Assembly: GCF_010730195.1 (NCBI RefSeq)
Contig: NZ_AP022613.1
Span: forward strand, 1 to 64,000
DNA from: Mycobacterium conspicuum
GTDB taxonomy: Bacteria > Actinomycetota > Actinomycetes > Mycobacteriales > Mycobacteriaceae
DNA: 64,000 nt
Direction: 5' to 3'
The position numbers and the translations under genes are program-made. The notes beneath the pieces are model-generated. The model was given only the letters and a program-made list of their open reading frames with translations, was not told the DNA's origin and made no database searches. This document shows, piece after piece, positions 52,552 through 62,358 of the stretch (position 1 is its first letter; the number at the start of each line of letters is the position of its first letter).

Positions 52552-53987
52552 CTGCCTTGCGGATTCGCCGCCGTGCGAAGCGTCATGGGCCGGACGTAGC
52601 CGCCCACCAGTGTGCGATGCCACCAGGCCCGGTCGCGACGCAGTTCGGCCGGTGTGGTGAAGCGGTACTCGTAGAGCTGCGCGCGGACAAACCGGGGCGG
52701 GGATTCGGGAAAGGGATTGTGCCGCAACAGCCGCAGGGTCGGCGGATCGTTACGCAGCAGCCGCTGCAAGAACGGCGTCAGCCACGGCTGGGCGTAGCCG
52801 GGCGAGATGGCGGCGAACCACATCAACCAGTCCAGCCGCAGATGATAGGGGGCCCATTGGCGCGGTAGGCGATTCACCGCGCCGGGCTTGCCCTTGAACC
52901 CGTATTCCTGCCACACCGTCTGGTGGGTGATTCGCGGCTCGTCGGTTCCCTCGATCACCACCTCGCGGCGGACGCGGCCGATGCTACCGAAGGCGCCGTA
53001 CGTGTTCACGAGATGAAACGGGTTGAACGACATATTCATTCGTTGATCCGACGAGATCATGTTGCGCGCCGGCCAGTAGCTGAGGAACACGATCGCCACG
53101 GTGACCGCGACCACGAGCGCGACGAACCAGGTCGGCGGTGCCGCCAGCGCGGGATGGCCCGGTAGGGCGATCGCGCTGCACGCCAGCGCGATCGTCACCC
53201 AGTTGAGCCAGGCGAAGTTGCCCGACGCCACCAGCCAGAGCTGGGTGACGACGATGATCGCGGCGGCCACACTGGCCACTGGCTGCGGAGCGAACAGCCC
53301 GAACGGCACGATCAACTGCGCAAAGTGATTGCCCGCCACCTCAATTCGGTGCAGCGGCTTGGGCAGATGATGAAAGAACCAGCTGAGCGGCCCGGGCATC
53401 GGCTGGGTTTCATGGTGGTAGAACAGGCACGTCAGGTTGCGCCAGCACGGGTCCCCGCGCATCTTGATCAGCCCGGCGCCGAATTCGACGCGGAACAGCA
53501 GCCACCGCGCCAGCCACAACACCAGCAGCGGGGGAGCCGTCTCGTCGTTGCCGAGGAAGATCGCCAAAAACCCGGTCTCCAGCAGCAAAGACTCCCAACC
53601 GAACCCATACCACGTTTGCCCGACGTTGACGATCGACAGGTACAGCACCCACAGCGTCAGCCACATCAACATCGCGCCCCACAGCGGAACCAAATCGGCC
53701 GCGCCGGCCACCACCGCCGCCGACAGGGCCGCGCCCGACCAGGCGACGGTGGCGAACAGTCGATCGGAATAGCGCAGGTGGAACAGGCTCGGGACCCGCC
53801 GGAACGATTGCGCGGCCAAATACCGTGGCACCGGCAGCATCCCGTGTTCACCGATCAGCGCGCGGAACTGCCGTGCGGCCGCGACGAACGCGATCGCATA
53901 GATACCCGCCGTGCCACGCTCGAGCGCCAACCTGCCCAGCCAGTAGTCGGGCGCCGAAAACCATCCCACGCTCACCGCAACGCACAC
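52548..53987 (-). CDS. Lipase-maturation-factor-like membrane protein (Rv0235c-like)
   Basis: Predicted 479 aa. Several membrane helices (ALSAAVVAGAADLVPLWGAM, VASVAAAIIVVTQLWLVASG, WFVALVVAVTVAIVFLSYW) flank the LMF1-family signature LLFRVEFGAGLIKMRGDPCW, then TCLFYHHETQPMPGPLSW and GNHFAQLIVPFGLF. In animals LMF1 helps lipases fold in the ER; the bacterial role is undefined, perhaps envelope protein or lipid maturation. A conserved FNPFHLVNTYGAFGSIGR segment and a C-terminal soluble part follow. The start is GTG; 53987, 53975 and 53969 are all possible. Ends over the MPTR stop. Confidence 0.82.
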   Translation of the reverse strand: MCVAVSVGWFSAPDYWLGRLALERGTAGIYAIAFVAAARQFRALIGEHGMLPVPRYLAAQSFRRVPSLFHLRYSDRLFATVAWSGAALSAAVVAGAADLVPLWGAMLMWLTLWVLYLSIVNVGQTWYGFGWESLLLETGFLAIFLGNDETAPPLLVLWLARWLLFRVEFGAGLIKMRGDPCWRNLTCLFYHHETQPMPGPLSWFFHHLPKPLHRIEVAGNHFAQLIVPFGLFAPQPVASVAAAIIVVTQLWLVASGNFAWLNWVTIALACSAIALPGHPALAAPPTWFVALVVAVTVAIVFLSYWPARNMISSDQRMNMSFNPFHLVNTYGAFGSIGRVRREVVIEGTDEPRITHQTVWQEYGFKGKPGAVNRLPRQWAPYHLRLDWLMWFAAISPGYAQPWLTPFLQRLLRNDPPTLRLLRHNPFPESPPRFVRAQLYEYRFTTPAELRRDRAWWHRTLVGGYVRPMTLRTAANPQGS

Positions 53988-54021
53988 ATCCAGTCGAAAG
54001 GCCGGTAAACCTTGCCGCCGA

Positions 54022-57000
54022 TTATCCGCCGCGTGTGCGCTCCTGCATAGTGACCACCGATGCGGCCACCGCGGCCAGCGAAATCAACGCCAGCAGTTGC
54101 ACATTCGCCGAATGACCGGCGTAGCCGTCCACGGATCGCCACGGATGCCGCGACAGCAGCGCCCCGGCCAGGATCAGCCCGCCGGCGCTCAGCCACACGA
54201 TGACGCGATCGCGCGGCCGCAACGCATACCGCAAACCGAGCAACGCGCCGGCCACCAGAACCCCGGCCACCCCGGCGATCACCGCGCAAGCCCCGACCAC
54301 CCCGACCGAAGCCCACACCCCGGGCGCCCAGGGCAGGGCCGGTGCCTCGTCGGCACGCACCCGGCGGCGACGCCACAAGGCCAGCAGCGCCAGCAGCGGC
54401 AGCAACGCCAGACCCACCGCCAGACCCGCCCGGTAGGGCGAGTTGGACGCGAACGTCAGCGTGATGGTGCCGGCATCGCCGGGGGGCACCACCCAGCCCT
54501 GCTGCCACCCGTTGACCGCCACCGGCGTCAACCGGGCCCCGCTGCCGGTGCGCGCCACCCAGCCCGGGTTGATGCTCTCGGGAATGACCAGCACGCGAGG
54601 CACGTCCGCGACCGCGGCGCGCACTTCCCGCCGGGCCGGACCCCACGCCCCGGTAACGGCTGGGGTCACCGACGCGCTGGCGAGCGCCCCCGCGGCCGAC
54701 AGCTGGGCGCCATCCACCACGAACGCATCGCCGGGGCTGATCAGCAACTCCTGCTGCCCCGCCGGCAGCGCGATCGGGTCCGCATCGCAGGGCAGGGCGC
54801 GCACCGGCCCGCCGTCCAGCAGCGCACCCGCCGTCGTGCGGATCGAGGTGTGCACAAACCGGCCGGCCACCGCGATCACCGGACCGCGATCGCAGCCGAC
54901 GACGATCTCCCGGGACCGGTTGCGTGCGGCGTCGGCGGGCGCGATCGCGCTGCCGTCGGTGCCCAGCACCGCGACCTCGGCCAGCCCGGGCGGCTTGAGC
55001 TGGTCGAAACCCAGCGCGTTGCGGTCGATGACGTCCTGCCAGTCGAGCAGGCTGACGGTGACGGTGTCGGTGACCCGGGGATGCAGCGACAGGGTTTGCG
55101 GCTCGCCGGCGCGCAACTCACGCACTTGCGGCCCGTCGCCGAGGTCGACCGCCACCATGCTCGGGCGCGTGGGCAGCGCCGACCGGCCGGGCACCAGGTG
55201 CAGCCCGGCGACCTCGACCGGCCGGGGCAGGGTGAGCGTGAGCGTCGGCGGGCTCTTGTGTTGCACCACGCGCTGCGGCGCGGTCCAGGCGGTGGCCGGG
55301 TCGCCGTCGGTGGCCGCGTAGGCCGAGCCGAGGATGTCGATTCCGTCCGAATCACCTTGCGCCCGAGTGGTATTCGGCTCGGCGACCAGATCGGCCAGCT
55401 TGGGGCCTTGGCGCGGCCGCACCCAGAGCGTCGGTGTCACCGACACCGGGGCGGGCACGGTCAGCGTGCGACTGAAGTTGACCGGCTCCTCCGGGGCCAG
55501 CGCCATCGATGCGGCGCAGCGCACGCCGTCGGGTGCCGGCGCGCAGCCCGGCCGGCCGGGTAGCTCCGTACCCAGATCCCACCCGGCGACCGCCGCGCCG
55601 GCCGGTGTCCCGGGGACCAGCACGGTGTGCCGCAGCGTGAGCGGATGGGCGAATCCCGACGCGTCGTACTGGGTGATCGCCAGGTCGGTGATGCCGAACT
55701 GCACACCGGCGGACCCGTCGTCGGTGGCGGCGGCGGTGAGCCGCAGCCACGGGGTCTCCCCGTAGGGCAGCGCGACGGTGAGCGGCTTGCCCGCCTCGTC
55801 GAACCGCAGCGTGGTGCTGCCGGTGGCGGTTTCCACCTCGATGCGCCGGACCTGGGCGCCGACGGCGGTCGCGCTGGGCGTGACGGTCAGCACGGCGTTG
55901 CTCACCGGATGGTCGAAGTCGACCCGCAGCCACTGGCCGACGGCCACCTGCAGCGCATTGGACACCCAGGCGGTCGCCGGGTCGCCGTCGAGCGCGGCGG
56001 CGGGCGAGGTGGCCGGCGCGACGTCGGGCATGGCGGTGGCATCCGACGACGAGCTCGACACCGTGACGCGGCCCCCGGTCCACCCGCCGAACACCGTGTC
56101 GGTGCCGGGCACCGGGTAATCCGGCACCCGGTTGTAGGTACGCCGGGCGTCACCCGGCGCCCGGATCGCCGACGAGTGACGGTCCACCCGGCCGTAGTCG
56201 GTCTCGCGGGCCACCGGGGTGTCGGTCACCGTGACCCGCGGCACCGGCAGCCCGGCGCCGCGGGCATCCGCGGTCAGCAACACCGGACCCAGCGCCGGCT
56301 GGCCCAGCAGCCGGCGTCGCTCGTCGAGACGCAGCAGCGCCTCGGGCCCGCCGTCGATGCGCGCCAGCGCGCCGACATCGGCGAAGTACGGCGCACCCGG
56401 GTCGCCGGCGGTCACCACCGGGTCGATCACCCGATAGATTTCGACAGCGGGATACCGCGGGCGCAGGCCGCTGTCGGCGACGAAGCCGGCCAGCGTGCCG
56501 GGCCCCACCGGCGCTCCGAACTGCGCCACCCGCCGCAGCCCCGGCGACCCCGCGATCGCGCGGTGCACCAGGATCGGGCGCGCCGACCGCGACGTCTCGG
56601 GATCCAGGTCGTTGCGCAATACCAGATACGAAATGCCTTGGCGGGCAAGGGTATCGGCGAGGCCGACCGAAGGGCGCCCGGCGGCGAACAGCCGCTGCAC
56701 CGAATCCAGCGCCCGGATCGTCTGCGGCGGCGTCAAAGGAATGGAGTCGCGGACTCCCCAGGCGCCGCTGCCGAGCACCTGCAGCGGCTCGTCGTGGCTG
56801 GTGCCCCACACCTGGGTGGCGAACGGCGCGCCCGGAACCACCAGCGCCCGGCCTTTGGCGTCGTGCGCGCGCAGCCAGTCGGCGGCGTCGTGCCAGTACT
56901 GCGGGATCGCGCCGAACGCGCCCGGCGGGGTGAGCCGGCCGGTCCAGGCCAGCGAGGTGCTGACCAACAGCGCGGTCAGCGCGACGATTCCGACGGCCAC

Positions 57001-58254
57001 CCGCTTGTCCCGCTCGGGGTGCGCGAACTCGCGCCACCGGACGTGGCCCAGCAGCTGCGCCAGGCCGAGCACCAGCGGGATCCGGATCACCGACGCCAGC
57101 TTGTGCACGTTGCGCAGCGGGGCGCCGCCGGCGTCCAGGAACGCCTGCACCTGGTGGGCCAGCGGCGAGCCCAGGCCGCCCGCGTAGCCGGCGGCCATCA
57201 GCACCACGCCGATCAGCAGCATCGTCACCAACCGCCCACGGGCCGGCATGCCCTGAGAACCCGAGCCGGCCAAGCCGGCCAGCCCGGCCGCCGCGACCAG
57301 GCAGGTGCCCAAGATGGCGACGGACCCGGTGACCAGCGGCGCGCCCGCGGTGGCCGTCGGCGCCACGAACGGGGTCCAACTGTCGGTGCCGCGCAGCATC
57401 TCGACCAGCGACGACCACTGCGTCGTCACACCCGAGGACTCGATGAAGTCCAAAAACGGGGGGCTGACGTTGCGCAGCAGCACCAGCGCCACCACCCACC
57501 ACAGCATCGCCAGGGCGAAGGCCAGCAGCGCCCACGCGGTGTAGCGCCACCACGTCCGGTTGGGCCGGTGGCAGGCCCACCAGATCACCGCGGGCAGGCA
57601 ACCGGCCAGCGTCGCGATGGCGTTGACCGCGCCCATCAGCGCCACGGCCAGCCCGGCCTGTGCGGCCAGCACGCGCATCGGCCGGCCGGCTCCGCCTCGC
57701 AGCGCCAGGATCGTCGGCAGCAGCACCCACGGCGCCAGCATCATCGGCAGGGTTTCCGACGAGATCGAGCCGAGCGTGGTCAGCACCCGCGGCGACAGCG
57801 CGAACGCCACCGCCCCGATCACCCGCGAGGACGGACCGCCAACGCGCAGCGCCTCGGCGACCCGCAGCAGACCCCAAAAGCCGGCCGTCAACAGCAGCGC
57901 CCACCACAACCGCTGGGTGATCCACCCGGGCACGCCCAGCAGGTGGCCGATCACGAAGAAGGTGCCATGCGGAAACAGGTAGCCGTAGGCCTGGTTCTGC
58001 GCCTGCCCGAACGGCAGCTCGCTGTTCCACAGGTTGGTCGCGCGCGCCAGGAAGCGCAGCGGGTTCGCGGTGAGGTCGAGCTTGGTGTCGGGCGAGATCT
58101 GCCCGGGGGATTGCGCGAACGTCAATGCCAGTGCGACGGCTGCGACCAGCAGCAGCCAGCGGCGGGACACGGCCGGAGTGGGTGAATCCGGGAGCGAATC
58201 CGGCTCCGCGGAAACCGCGCGTGCCGCCGGGCTAGCTACGGTTCCCGTATTCAA
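54022..58254 (-). CDS. aftD: Alpha-(1->3)-arabinofuranosyltransferase AftD
   Basis: Predicted up to 1410 aa. An N-terminal membrane block of about ten helices carries the AftD motif GQISPDTKLDLTANPLRFL, then WNSELPFGQAQNQAYGYLFPHG. A very large periplasmic part follows with two discoidin/CBM-like modules (DGDPATAWVSNALQVAVGQWL; TDGDPATAWTAPQRV). Membrane helices return at the C-terminus. AftD adds arabinofuranose to arabinogalactan and lipoarabinomannan from decaprenyl-phospho-arabinose. A TTG start at 58254 overlaps the small upstream gene; GTG 58170 (VSRRWLLLV) would match the known N-terminus better (1382 aa). It matches Rv0236c. Confidence 0.93.
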   Translation of the reverse strand: MNTGTVASPAARAVSAEPDSLPDSPTPAVSRRWLLLVAAVALALTFAQSPGQISPDTKLDLTANPLRFLARATNLWNSELPFGQAQNQAYGYLFPHGTFFVIGHLLGVPGWITQRLWWALLLTAGFWGLLRVAEALRVGGPSSRVIGAVAFALSPRVLTTLGSISSETLPMMLAPWVLLPTILALRGGAGRPMRVLAAQAGLAVALMGAVNAIATLAGCLPAVIWWACHRPNRTWWRYTAWALLAFALAMLWWVVALVLLRNVSPPFLDFIESSGVTTQWSSLVEMLRGTDSWTPFVAPTATAGAPLVTGSVAILGTCLVAAAGLAGLAGSGSQGMPARGRLVTMLLIGVVLMAAGYAGGLGSPLAHQVQAFLDAGGAPLRNVHKLASVIRIPLVLGLAQLLGHVRWREFAHPERDKRVAVGIVALTALLVSTSLAWTGRLTPPGAFGAIPQYWHDAADWLRAHDAKGRALVVPGAPFATQVWGTSHDEPLQVLGSGAWGVRDSIPLTPPQTIRALDSVQRLFAAGRPSVGLADTLARQGISYLVLRNDLDPETSRSARPILVHRAIAGSPGLRRVAQFGAPVGPGTLAGFVADSGLRPRYPAVEIYRVIDPVVTAGDPGAPYFADVGALARIDGGPEALLRLDERRRLLGQPALGPVLLTADARGAGLPVPRVTVTDTPVARETDYGRVDRHSSAIRAPGDARRTYNRVPDYPVPGTDTVFGGWTGGRVTVSSSSSDATAMPDVAPATSPAAALDGDPATAWVSNALQVAVGQWLRVDFDHPVSNAVLTVTPSATAVGAQVRRIEVETATGSTTLRFDEAGKPLTVALPYGETPWLRLTAAATDDGSAGVQFGITDLAITQYDASGFAHPLTLRHTVLVPGTPAGAAVAGWDLGTELPGRPGCAPAPDGVRCAASMALAPEEPVNFSRTLTVPAPVSVTPTLWVRPRQGPKLADLVAEPNTTRAQGDSDGIDILGSAYAATDGDPATAWTAPQRVVQHKSPPTLTLTLPRPVEVAGLHLVPGRSALPTRPSMVAVDLGDGPQVRELRAGEPQTLSLHPRVTDTVTVSLLDWQDVIDRNALGFDQLKPPGLAEVAVLGTDGSAIAPADAARNRSREIVVGCDRGPVIAVAGRFVHTSIRTTAGALLDGGPVRALPCDADPIALPAGQQELLISPGDAFVVDGAQLSAAGALASASVTPAVTGAWGPARREVRAAVADVPRVLVIPESINPGWVARTGSGARLTPVAVNGWQQGWVVPPGDAGTITLTFASNSPYRAGLAVGLALLPLLALLALWRRRRVRADEAPALPWAPGVWASVGVVGACAVIAGVAGVLVAGALLGLRYALRPRDRVIVWLSAGGLILAGALLSRHPWRSVDGYAGHSANVQLLALISLAAVAASVVTMQERTRGG

Positions 58255-58405
58255 CCCGGTTGAGCACCGACGACTGCGGATCCCCGCCCGGCAGGGGCGG
58301 CTTGGTGTCCTGCTGGACCATCAGCGTGATCCCGAAGATCGCGGCCGCGCCCAGCAGCAGGCCAACCACCACGCTCGCGGCGGCGGGCGCAATGATCCGG
58401 TTCAT
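58232..58405 (-). CDS. Small anchored/secreted protein (Rv0236A-like)
   Basis: Predicted 57 aa, the length of Rv0236A. One hydrophobic segment (ASVVVGLLLGAAAIFGITLMV) is followed by a short polar tail QQDTKPPLPGGDPQ, ending LNRVEYGNRS. ATG 58405. It overlaps the longest possible aftD frame, implying co-translation. Probably a single-pass inner-membrane partner of AftD; the role is not known. Confidence 0.85.
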   Translation of the reverse strand: MNRIIAPAAASVVVGLLLGAAAIFGITLMVQQDTKPPLPGGDPQSSVLNRVEYGNRS

Positions 58406-58463
58406 GTCAGCCAACCTAGCAGGCGCAACGAGCACCGCCACCTCGCCGTGGCACCATGGCCGG

Positions 58464-59603
58464 ATGCCTTTTGCGCGCAAGCTGCTCGTGCTCGCCGCCG
58501 TATCGACGCTGCTGATGGCGTGTGGCCACCATGGCTCGAAACCCCCCGCCAGCACCAAGGTCAGCACGCCGACGGCGGCGCCCCCTCCGCCGAACTGCGG
58601 TGATCCCACCACGTTGCCGCCGCGCGACAAGCTGGCCCAGCTGCTCATGGTCGGGATCAAGAACGCCGACGACGCCCGCGCCGTCGTCGACAACCATCAC
58701 GTCGGCGGCATCTTCATCGGCAGCTGGACCGACATGTCGATCTTCGACGGCCCGCTGGCCGACATCACCGCCAACCCGGGACCGTTGCCCCTGGCGGTCA
58801 GTGTCGACGAAGAGGGCGGACGGGTCTCGCGGTTGAAGTCGAGGATCGGCACCGCGCCGTCACCCAAGCAGCTGGCCCAGACCCAAACCGTCCAGCAGGT
58901 CCACGACCTGGCCCTGCAGCGTGGTCAAAAGATGAAAGAGCTGGGCATCACCATCGACTTCGCCCCGGTCGTCGACGTCACCGACGAGCCCGACGACGCG
59001 GTGATCGGCAACCGGTCCTTCGGCTCGGATCCGCAAACGGTCACCGCCTACGCCGGGGCGTTCGCGCAGGGGCTGCGCGACGCCGGGTTGCTGCCGGTGC
59101 TCAAGCACTTTCCCGGCCACGGCCACGGCTCCGGCGATTCGCACAAGGGCGGCGTCGTCACGCCGCCGCTGGCCGACCTGCAGGGCAACGACCTGGTGCC
59201 CTACCGCACGCTGGTGGCCGCCCCCCGCGTCGGCGTGATGATGGGTCACCTGCAGGTTCCCGGTTTGACCGGTGACGACCCGGCCAGCCTGAGCAAGGCC
59301 GCGGTGGACCTGCTGCGCGACGGCATCGGCTACGGCGCCCCGCCGTTCGACGGCCCCGTGTTCAGCGACGACCTGTCCAGCATGGTCGCGATCTCCAGCA
59401 AATACGGCGTGTCCGACGCGGTGCTGCGCGCCCTGCAGGCCGGGACCGATGTCGCCCTGTGGGTCACCACCGACGAGGTGCCCGCGGTGCTGGACCGGTT
59501 GGAAAAGGCGCTGGCATCGGGCGAACTGACGATGGCGGCCGTCGATAAGTCGGTGCAGCGGGTGGCCGCGATGAAGGGTCGCAGCCCGAAGTGCGGCCGC
59601 TAA
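58464..59603 (+). CDS. lpqI: Lipoprotein LpqI, family 3 beta-N-acetylglucosaminidase
   Basis: Predicted 379 aa. Signal peptide with lipobox LMAC (STLLMACGHH) for lipidation at Cys20. GH3 domain: LLMVGIKNADDARAVV, PLAVSVDEEGGRVSRL, IDFAPVVDVTDEP, and the active-site loop KHFPGHGHGSGDSH at ~212-225 whose Asp/His pair serves the NagZ-type mechanism. It removes GlcNAc from peptidoglycan fragments in cell-wall recycling, on the outer face of the membrane. Divergent from Rv0236A/aftD. Confidence 0.92.
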   Translation: MPFARKLLVLAAVSTLLMACGHHGSKPPASTKVSTPTAAPPPPNCGDPTTLPPRDKLAQLLMVGIKNADDARAVVDNHHVGGIFIGSWTDMSIFDGPLADITANPGPLPLAVSVDEEGGRVSRLKSRIGTAPSPKQLAQTQTVQQVHDLALQRGQKMKELGITIDFAPVVDVTDEPDDAVIGNRSFGSDPQTVTAYAGAFAQGLRDAGLLPVLKHFPGHGHGSGDSHKGGVVTPPLADLQGNDLVPYRTLVAAPRVGVMMGHLQVPGLTGDDPASLSKAAVDLLRDGIGYGAPPFDGPVFSDDLSSMVAISSKYGVSDAVLRALQAGTDVALWVTTDEVPAVLDRLEKALASGELTMAAVDKSVQRVAAMKGRSPKCGR

Positions 59604-59639
59604 TGCTTACCCTTAGCTAGAGCTAGAGGAGTACGCGAC

Positions 59640-60275
59640 ATGGCAGGTGGTACCAAGCGGTTGCCTCGTGCGGTCCGCGAGCAGCAGATGCTCGACGCCG
59701 CCGTGCAGATGTTCTCGGTCAACGGCTACCACGAGACCTCGATGGACGCCATCGCCGCCGAAGCGCACATCTCCAAGCCGATGCTGTACCTGTACTACGG
59801 CTCCAAGGAGGACCTGTTCGGCGCGTGCCTGGACCGTGAGATGGGCCGGTTCATCGAAGCGCTGCGCGACGAGGTCGACTTCAAGCAGAGCCCAAAAGAC
59901 ATGCTGCGCAACACCATCGGCGCGTTCCTGCGCTACATCGACGCCCACCGGGCGTCCTGGATTGTGATGTACACCCAGGCCACCAGCTCGCAGGCGTTCG
60001 CCCACAAGGTGCGCGAGGGACGCGAGCAGATCATCGACATGGTGGGCGGGCTGCTGCGCTCCGGTACCCGCAACCCGCGGGCCGACGCCGAGATCGAGAC
60101 GATGGCCGTGGCCCTGGTGGGCGCCGGCGAGGCGATAGCCAACCGGCTGTCCACCGGCGACACCGAGGTCGACGAGGCGGCCGCCCTGATGATCGATTTG
60201 TTCTGGCGCGGCCTGAAGGGCACCCGGGCCGATCGCGATGCCGGCCAGAACGTCGCGGCGGGCAAGACGGGCTAG
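59640..60275 (+). CDS. TetR family regulator (Rv0238-like)
   Basis: Predicted 211 aa. HTH: REQQMLDAAVQMFSVNGYHE, then MDAIAAEAHISKPMLYLYYGSKEDLF. The ligand domain is helical (FLRYIDAHRASWIVMYTQATS). RBS GAGGAG just before ATG 59640; a CTAGAG doublet (CTAGAGCTAGAGG) sits upstream. It may control neighbouring lipid genes such as htdX-fabG4; that is inferred from position only. In H37Rv a VapBC pair follows; here a CLC gene replaces it. Confidence 0.9.
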   Translation: MAGGTKRLPRAVREQQMLDAAVQMFSVNGYHETSMDAIAAEAHISKPMLYLYYGSKEDLFGACLDREMGRFIEALRDEVDFKQSPKDMLRNTIGAFLRYIDAHRASWIVMYTQATSSQAFAHKVREGREQIIDMVGGLLRSGTRNPRADAEIETMAVALVGAGEAIANRLSTGDTEVDEAAALMIDLFWRGLKGTRADRDAGQNVAAGKTG

Positions 60276-60284
60276 ATTTGTCGG

Positions 60285-61574
60285 GTGCCCCGGTCCCGGC
60301 CGCGCCCCAATCTCGATTTCTTCTGTGCGGTCGTCATCGTCGGGTTGCTGGCCGGGGTGGCCGGGTTGGCGACGACGGAAGTGTTGCGCTTCGTTCAGCA
60401 CCTCACCTACAACTACAGCCTCGGTACGCAGCTCACCGGCGTCATCGGGAGCAGCCCGACTCGCCGCGCGGTGGGGCCGATGCTCGGCGGCGCCCTCGCC
60501 GGCCTCGGCTGGTGGATCCTGCGGCGGCGGGCCGCGGTGCCCCCGCTCGAGCCGACGATCACCGGGGGTGACCCGGTACCCCGGCGGGCGTGGAGCGTCG
60601 ATGCGCTGCTGCAGGTGGTGCTGGTCGGCTCGGGTGCATCGCTGGGGCGCGAGGGTGCCCCGCGTCAACTCGCCGCGGCCCTAAGCGATTTCGGCACCGG
60701 CTGGTTGCGGCGGCAGTCACCGCGAGACCGCCAGATCCTGTTGGCGTGCGCGGCCGGGGCCGGCCTCGGCGCGGTCTATGCCGTTCCGCTGGCGGGCGCG
60801 CTGTTTACCGTGCGCATCATCCTGAAGAGCTGGCATCCACGCGCGCTGGGCGCGGCGCTGATCAGCTCCAGCCTGGCCGTCGCGGTCGGCTCGGCGATCA
60901 CCCACGACCACCCCAGCCTGGACTGGCCCACTCCGCATCTGTCGTTCCAATTGACCGGGCGGGCACTGATTTTGGCGCCGGTGACGCTGGTGGTCGGTTT
61001 GGCGTTCAACCGGCTCATGCGGGCGGCGCGGCCCGCCCGCGTGATGAAGTCCTGGGTGCTGGTGCCCGCGCTTGCCGGCGCGGGGCTGGTGATGGGCATC
61101 TGCTCGCACTGGTGGCCCGAGCTGCCCGGCAACGGCAGGAGCATCCTCACCGTCGCCCTGGCCTCCGAGAAAACGGGCATGACCCTGGCGTCGGCCGCCG
61201 CGATCCTGGCGTTGAAGCCGCTGCTGACCGCGCTGTTCCTGCGTGCCGGCGCCGCCGGCGGCATGCTCACGCCGTCGCTGGCCACCGGCGCCGCGGCCGG
61301 GTCGCTGCTGGTGCTGACCATCAACTGGGCCGGCGGCACCGACTTTCAGCTACCGGCGACCTCGCTGGCCGGCGCGGCCGGGGTGCTCGCCGTCACCCAG
61401 GGGTCACCGATCTGGGCCGCCATCTTCGTCTGGGAACTGGCCCACCCGCCGCCGTGGATGTTCCTGGTCTTCCTGACCACCGCGCTCGGCGCATGGGGAC
61501 TGCAGAAATTGCTAGAGCCCGCGGACCGTGCCCGTCAGGTGCGGGTATCCCTTGGCGACATTGCGCAGCGCTAG
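60285..61574 (+). CDS. CLC-family chloride channel/transporter
   Basis: Predicted 429 aa with about ten helices. CLC signatures: GSGASLGREGAPRQ at ~115-128 (the GKEGP position reads GREGA), YAVPLAGALFTVRII, and FLRAGAAGGMLTPSLATGAAAG for the GxFxP position. The selectivity GSGIP and the gating glutamate are less standard, so transport versus channel mode is uncertain. GTG start, 9 bp after the TetR stop. Its 3' end overlaps the convergent htdX gene by 63 bp. A possible insert relative to the H37Rv order. Confidence 0.82.
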   Translation: MPRSRPRPNLDFFCAVVIVGLLAGVAGLATTEVLRFVQHLTYNYSLGTQLTGVIGSSPTRRAVGPMLGGALAGLGWWILRRRAAVPPLEPTITGGDPVPRRAWSVDALLQVVLVGSGASLGREGAPRQLAAALSDFGTGWLRRQSPRDRQILLACAAGAGLGAVYAVPLAGALFTVRIILKSWHPRALGAALISSSLAVAVGSAITHDHPSLDWPTPHLSFQLTGRALILAPVTLVVGLAFNRLMRAARPARVMKSWVLVPALAGAGLVMGICSHWWPELPGNGRSILTVALASEKTGMTLASAAAILALKPLLTALFLRAGAAGGMLTPSLATGAAAGSLLVLTINWAGGTDFQLPATSLAGAAGVLAVTQGSPIWAAIFVWELAHPPPWMFLVFLTTALGAWGLQKLLEPADRARQVRVSLGDIAQR

Positions 61575-62354
61575 TTCCCAGCCGTCGGCGCCCTCGTCGA
61601 CGTAGAGCCCCGCGGTGGCGGGCAGCACCAGCGGCTTGCCAAACCGGACCGAGTACTGCACGGCCTCCGGGAGTCGAGCTTCGATGTTCGCCAATACCGC
61701 TGCGGCACTGAACATTCCGTGCGCGATCACGGTGGGGAAGCCGAAAAGCTTGGCCGCGACCGGGTTGGTGTGGATCGGGTTGTGATCGCCGCCGACGGCG
61801 GCGTAGCGGCGGATCCGCCCGGGCGTGATGCGCAGCATCGCGTTGGGCGGGGGAAGCTTCGGCTGCTTCTGCGGCGGGGGTTTGGGCTCGTCGGACAGGC
61901 TGGTGCGTTGCTGATGCAGGAACGTCGTCACCTGATGCCACGCGACATCGTTGCCGACGCTGACGTCGGTCACCAGGTCGGCCAGCAGCCCCTTGCGGTG
62001 TTCGCGCAGGTTTTCGGCGTGCACCCGCACACCCACCGTGTCGGTGGCCGCGATCGGCCGGTACTGCGTGATGTGGTTCTCGGTGTGCACGGATCCCATT
62101 GCGGCGAAAGGAAAGTCGAATCCGGTCACCAGCGACATCATCGCGGGAAACGTCAGCGCGAACGGGTAGGTCAGCGGCACGTCGCTGCCGTAGCGCAGAC
62201 CGGTGACCGCCGCGTACGCGGCGACGTTGGCGGGGTCGATGGGCAGTTCGTCGACGGTGACCGTGCGGCTGGGCAACGTGTCCGCGCGGGGCACGACCGG
62301 CAGTGCGCCGGCGGCCGCGCGCAGCATATTTCTCAGCCCGCTGGGTTGGTTCAT
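61512..62354 (-). CDS. htdX: 3-hydroxyacyl-thioester dehydratase HtdX
   Basis: Predicted 280 aa, as in Rv0241c. Double hotdog fold: the N-terminal half (PLTYPFALTFPAMMSLVTG, HTENHITQYRPI) and the C-terminal hydratase half with GRIRRYAAVGGDHNPIHTN (~182-200, catalytic Asp/His) and FPTVIAHGMFSAA. It dehydrates (R)-3-hydroxyacyl thioesters in fatty acid or mycolic acid elongation. It is 4 bp downstream of fabG4, on the same strand, so they form an operon. The 3' end overlaps the CLC gene. Confidence 0.93.
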   Translation of the reverse strand: MNQPSGLRNMLRAAAGALPVVPRADTLPSRTVTVDELPIDPANVAAYAAVTGLRYGSDVPLTYPFALTFPAMMSLVTGFDFPFAAMGSVHTENHITQYRPIAATDTVGVRVHAENLREHRKGLLADLVTDVSVGNDVAWHQVTTFLHQQRTSLSDEPKPPPQKQPKLPPPNAMLRITPGRIRRYAAVGGDHNPIHTNPVAAKLFGFPTVIAHGMFSAAAVLANIEARLPEAVQYSVRFGKPLVLPATAGLYVDEGADGWELALRNVAKGYPHLTGTVRGL

Positions 62355-62358
62355 GGTG

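Noticed and set aside
54022..58254. Long plus-strand frame 55627-58185 opposite aftD
   Set aside because: It is a high-GC shadow rich in Arg, Gly and His with no recognisable domain. aftD on the minus strand is continuous and well supported.
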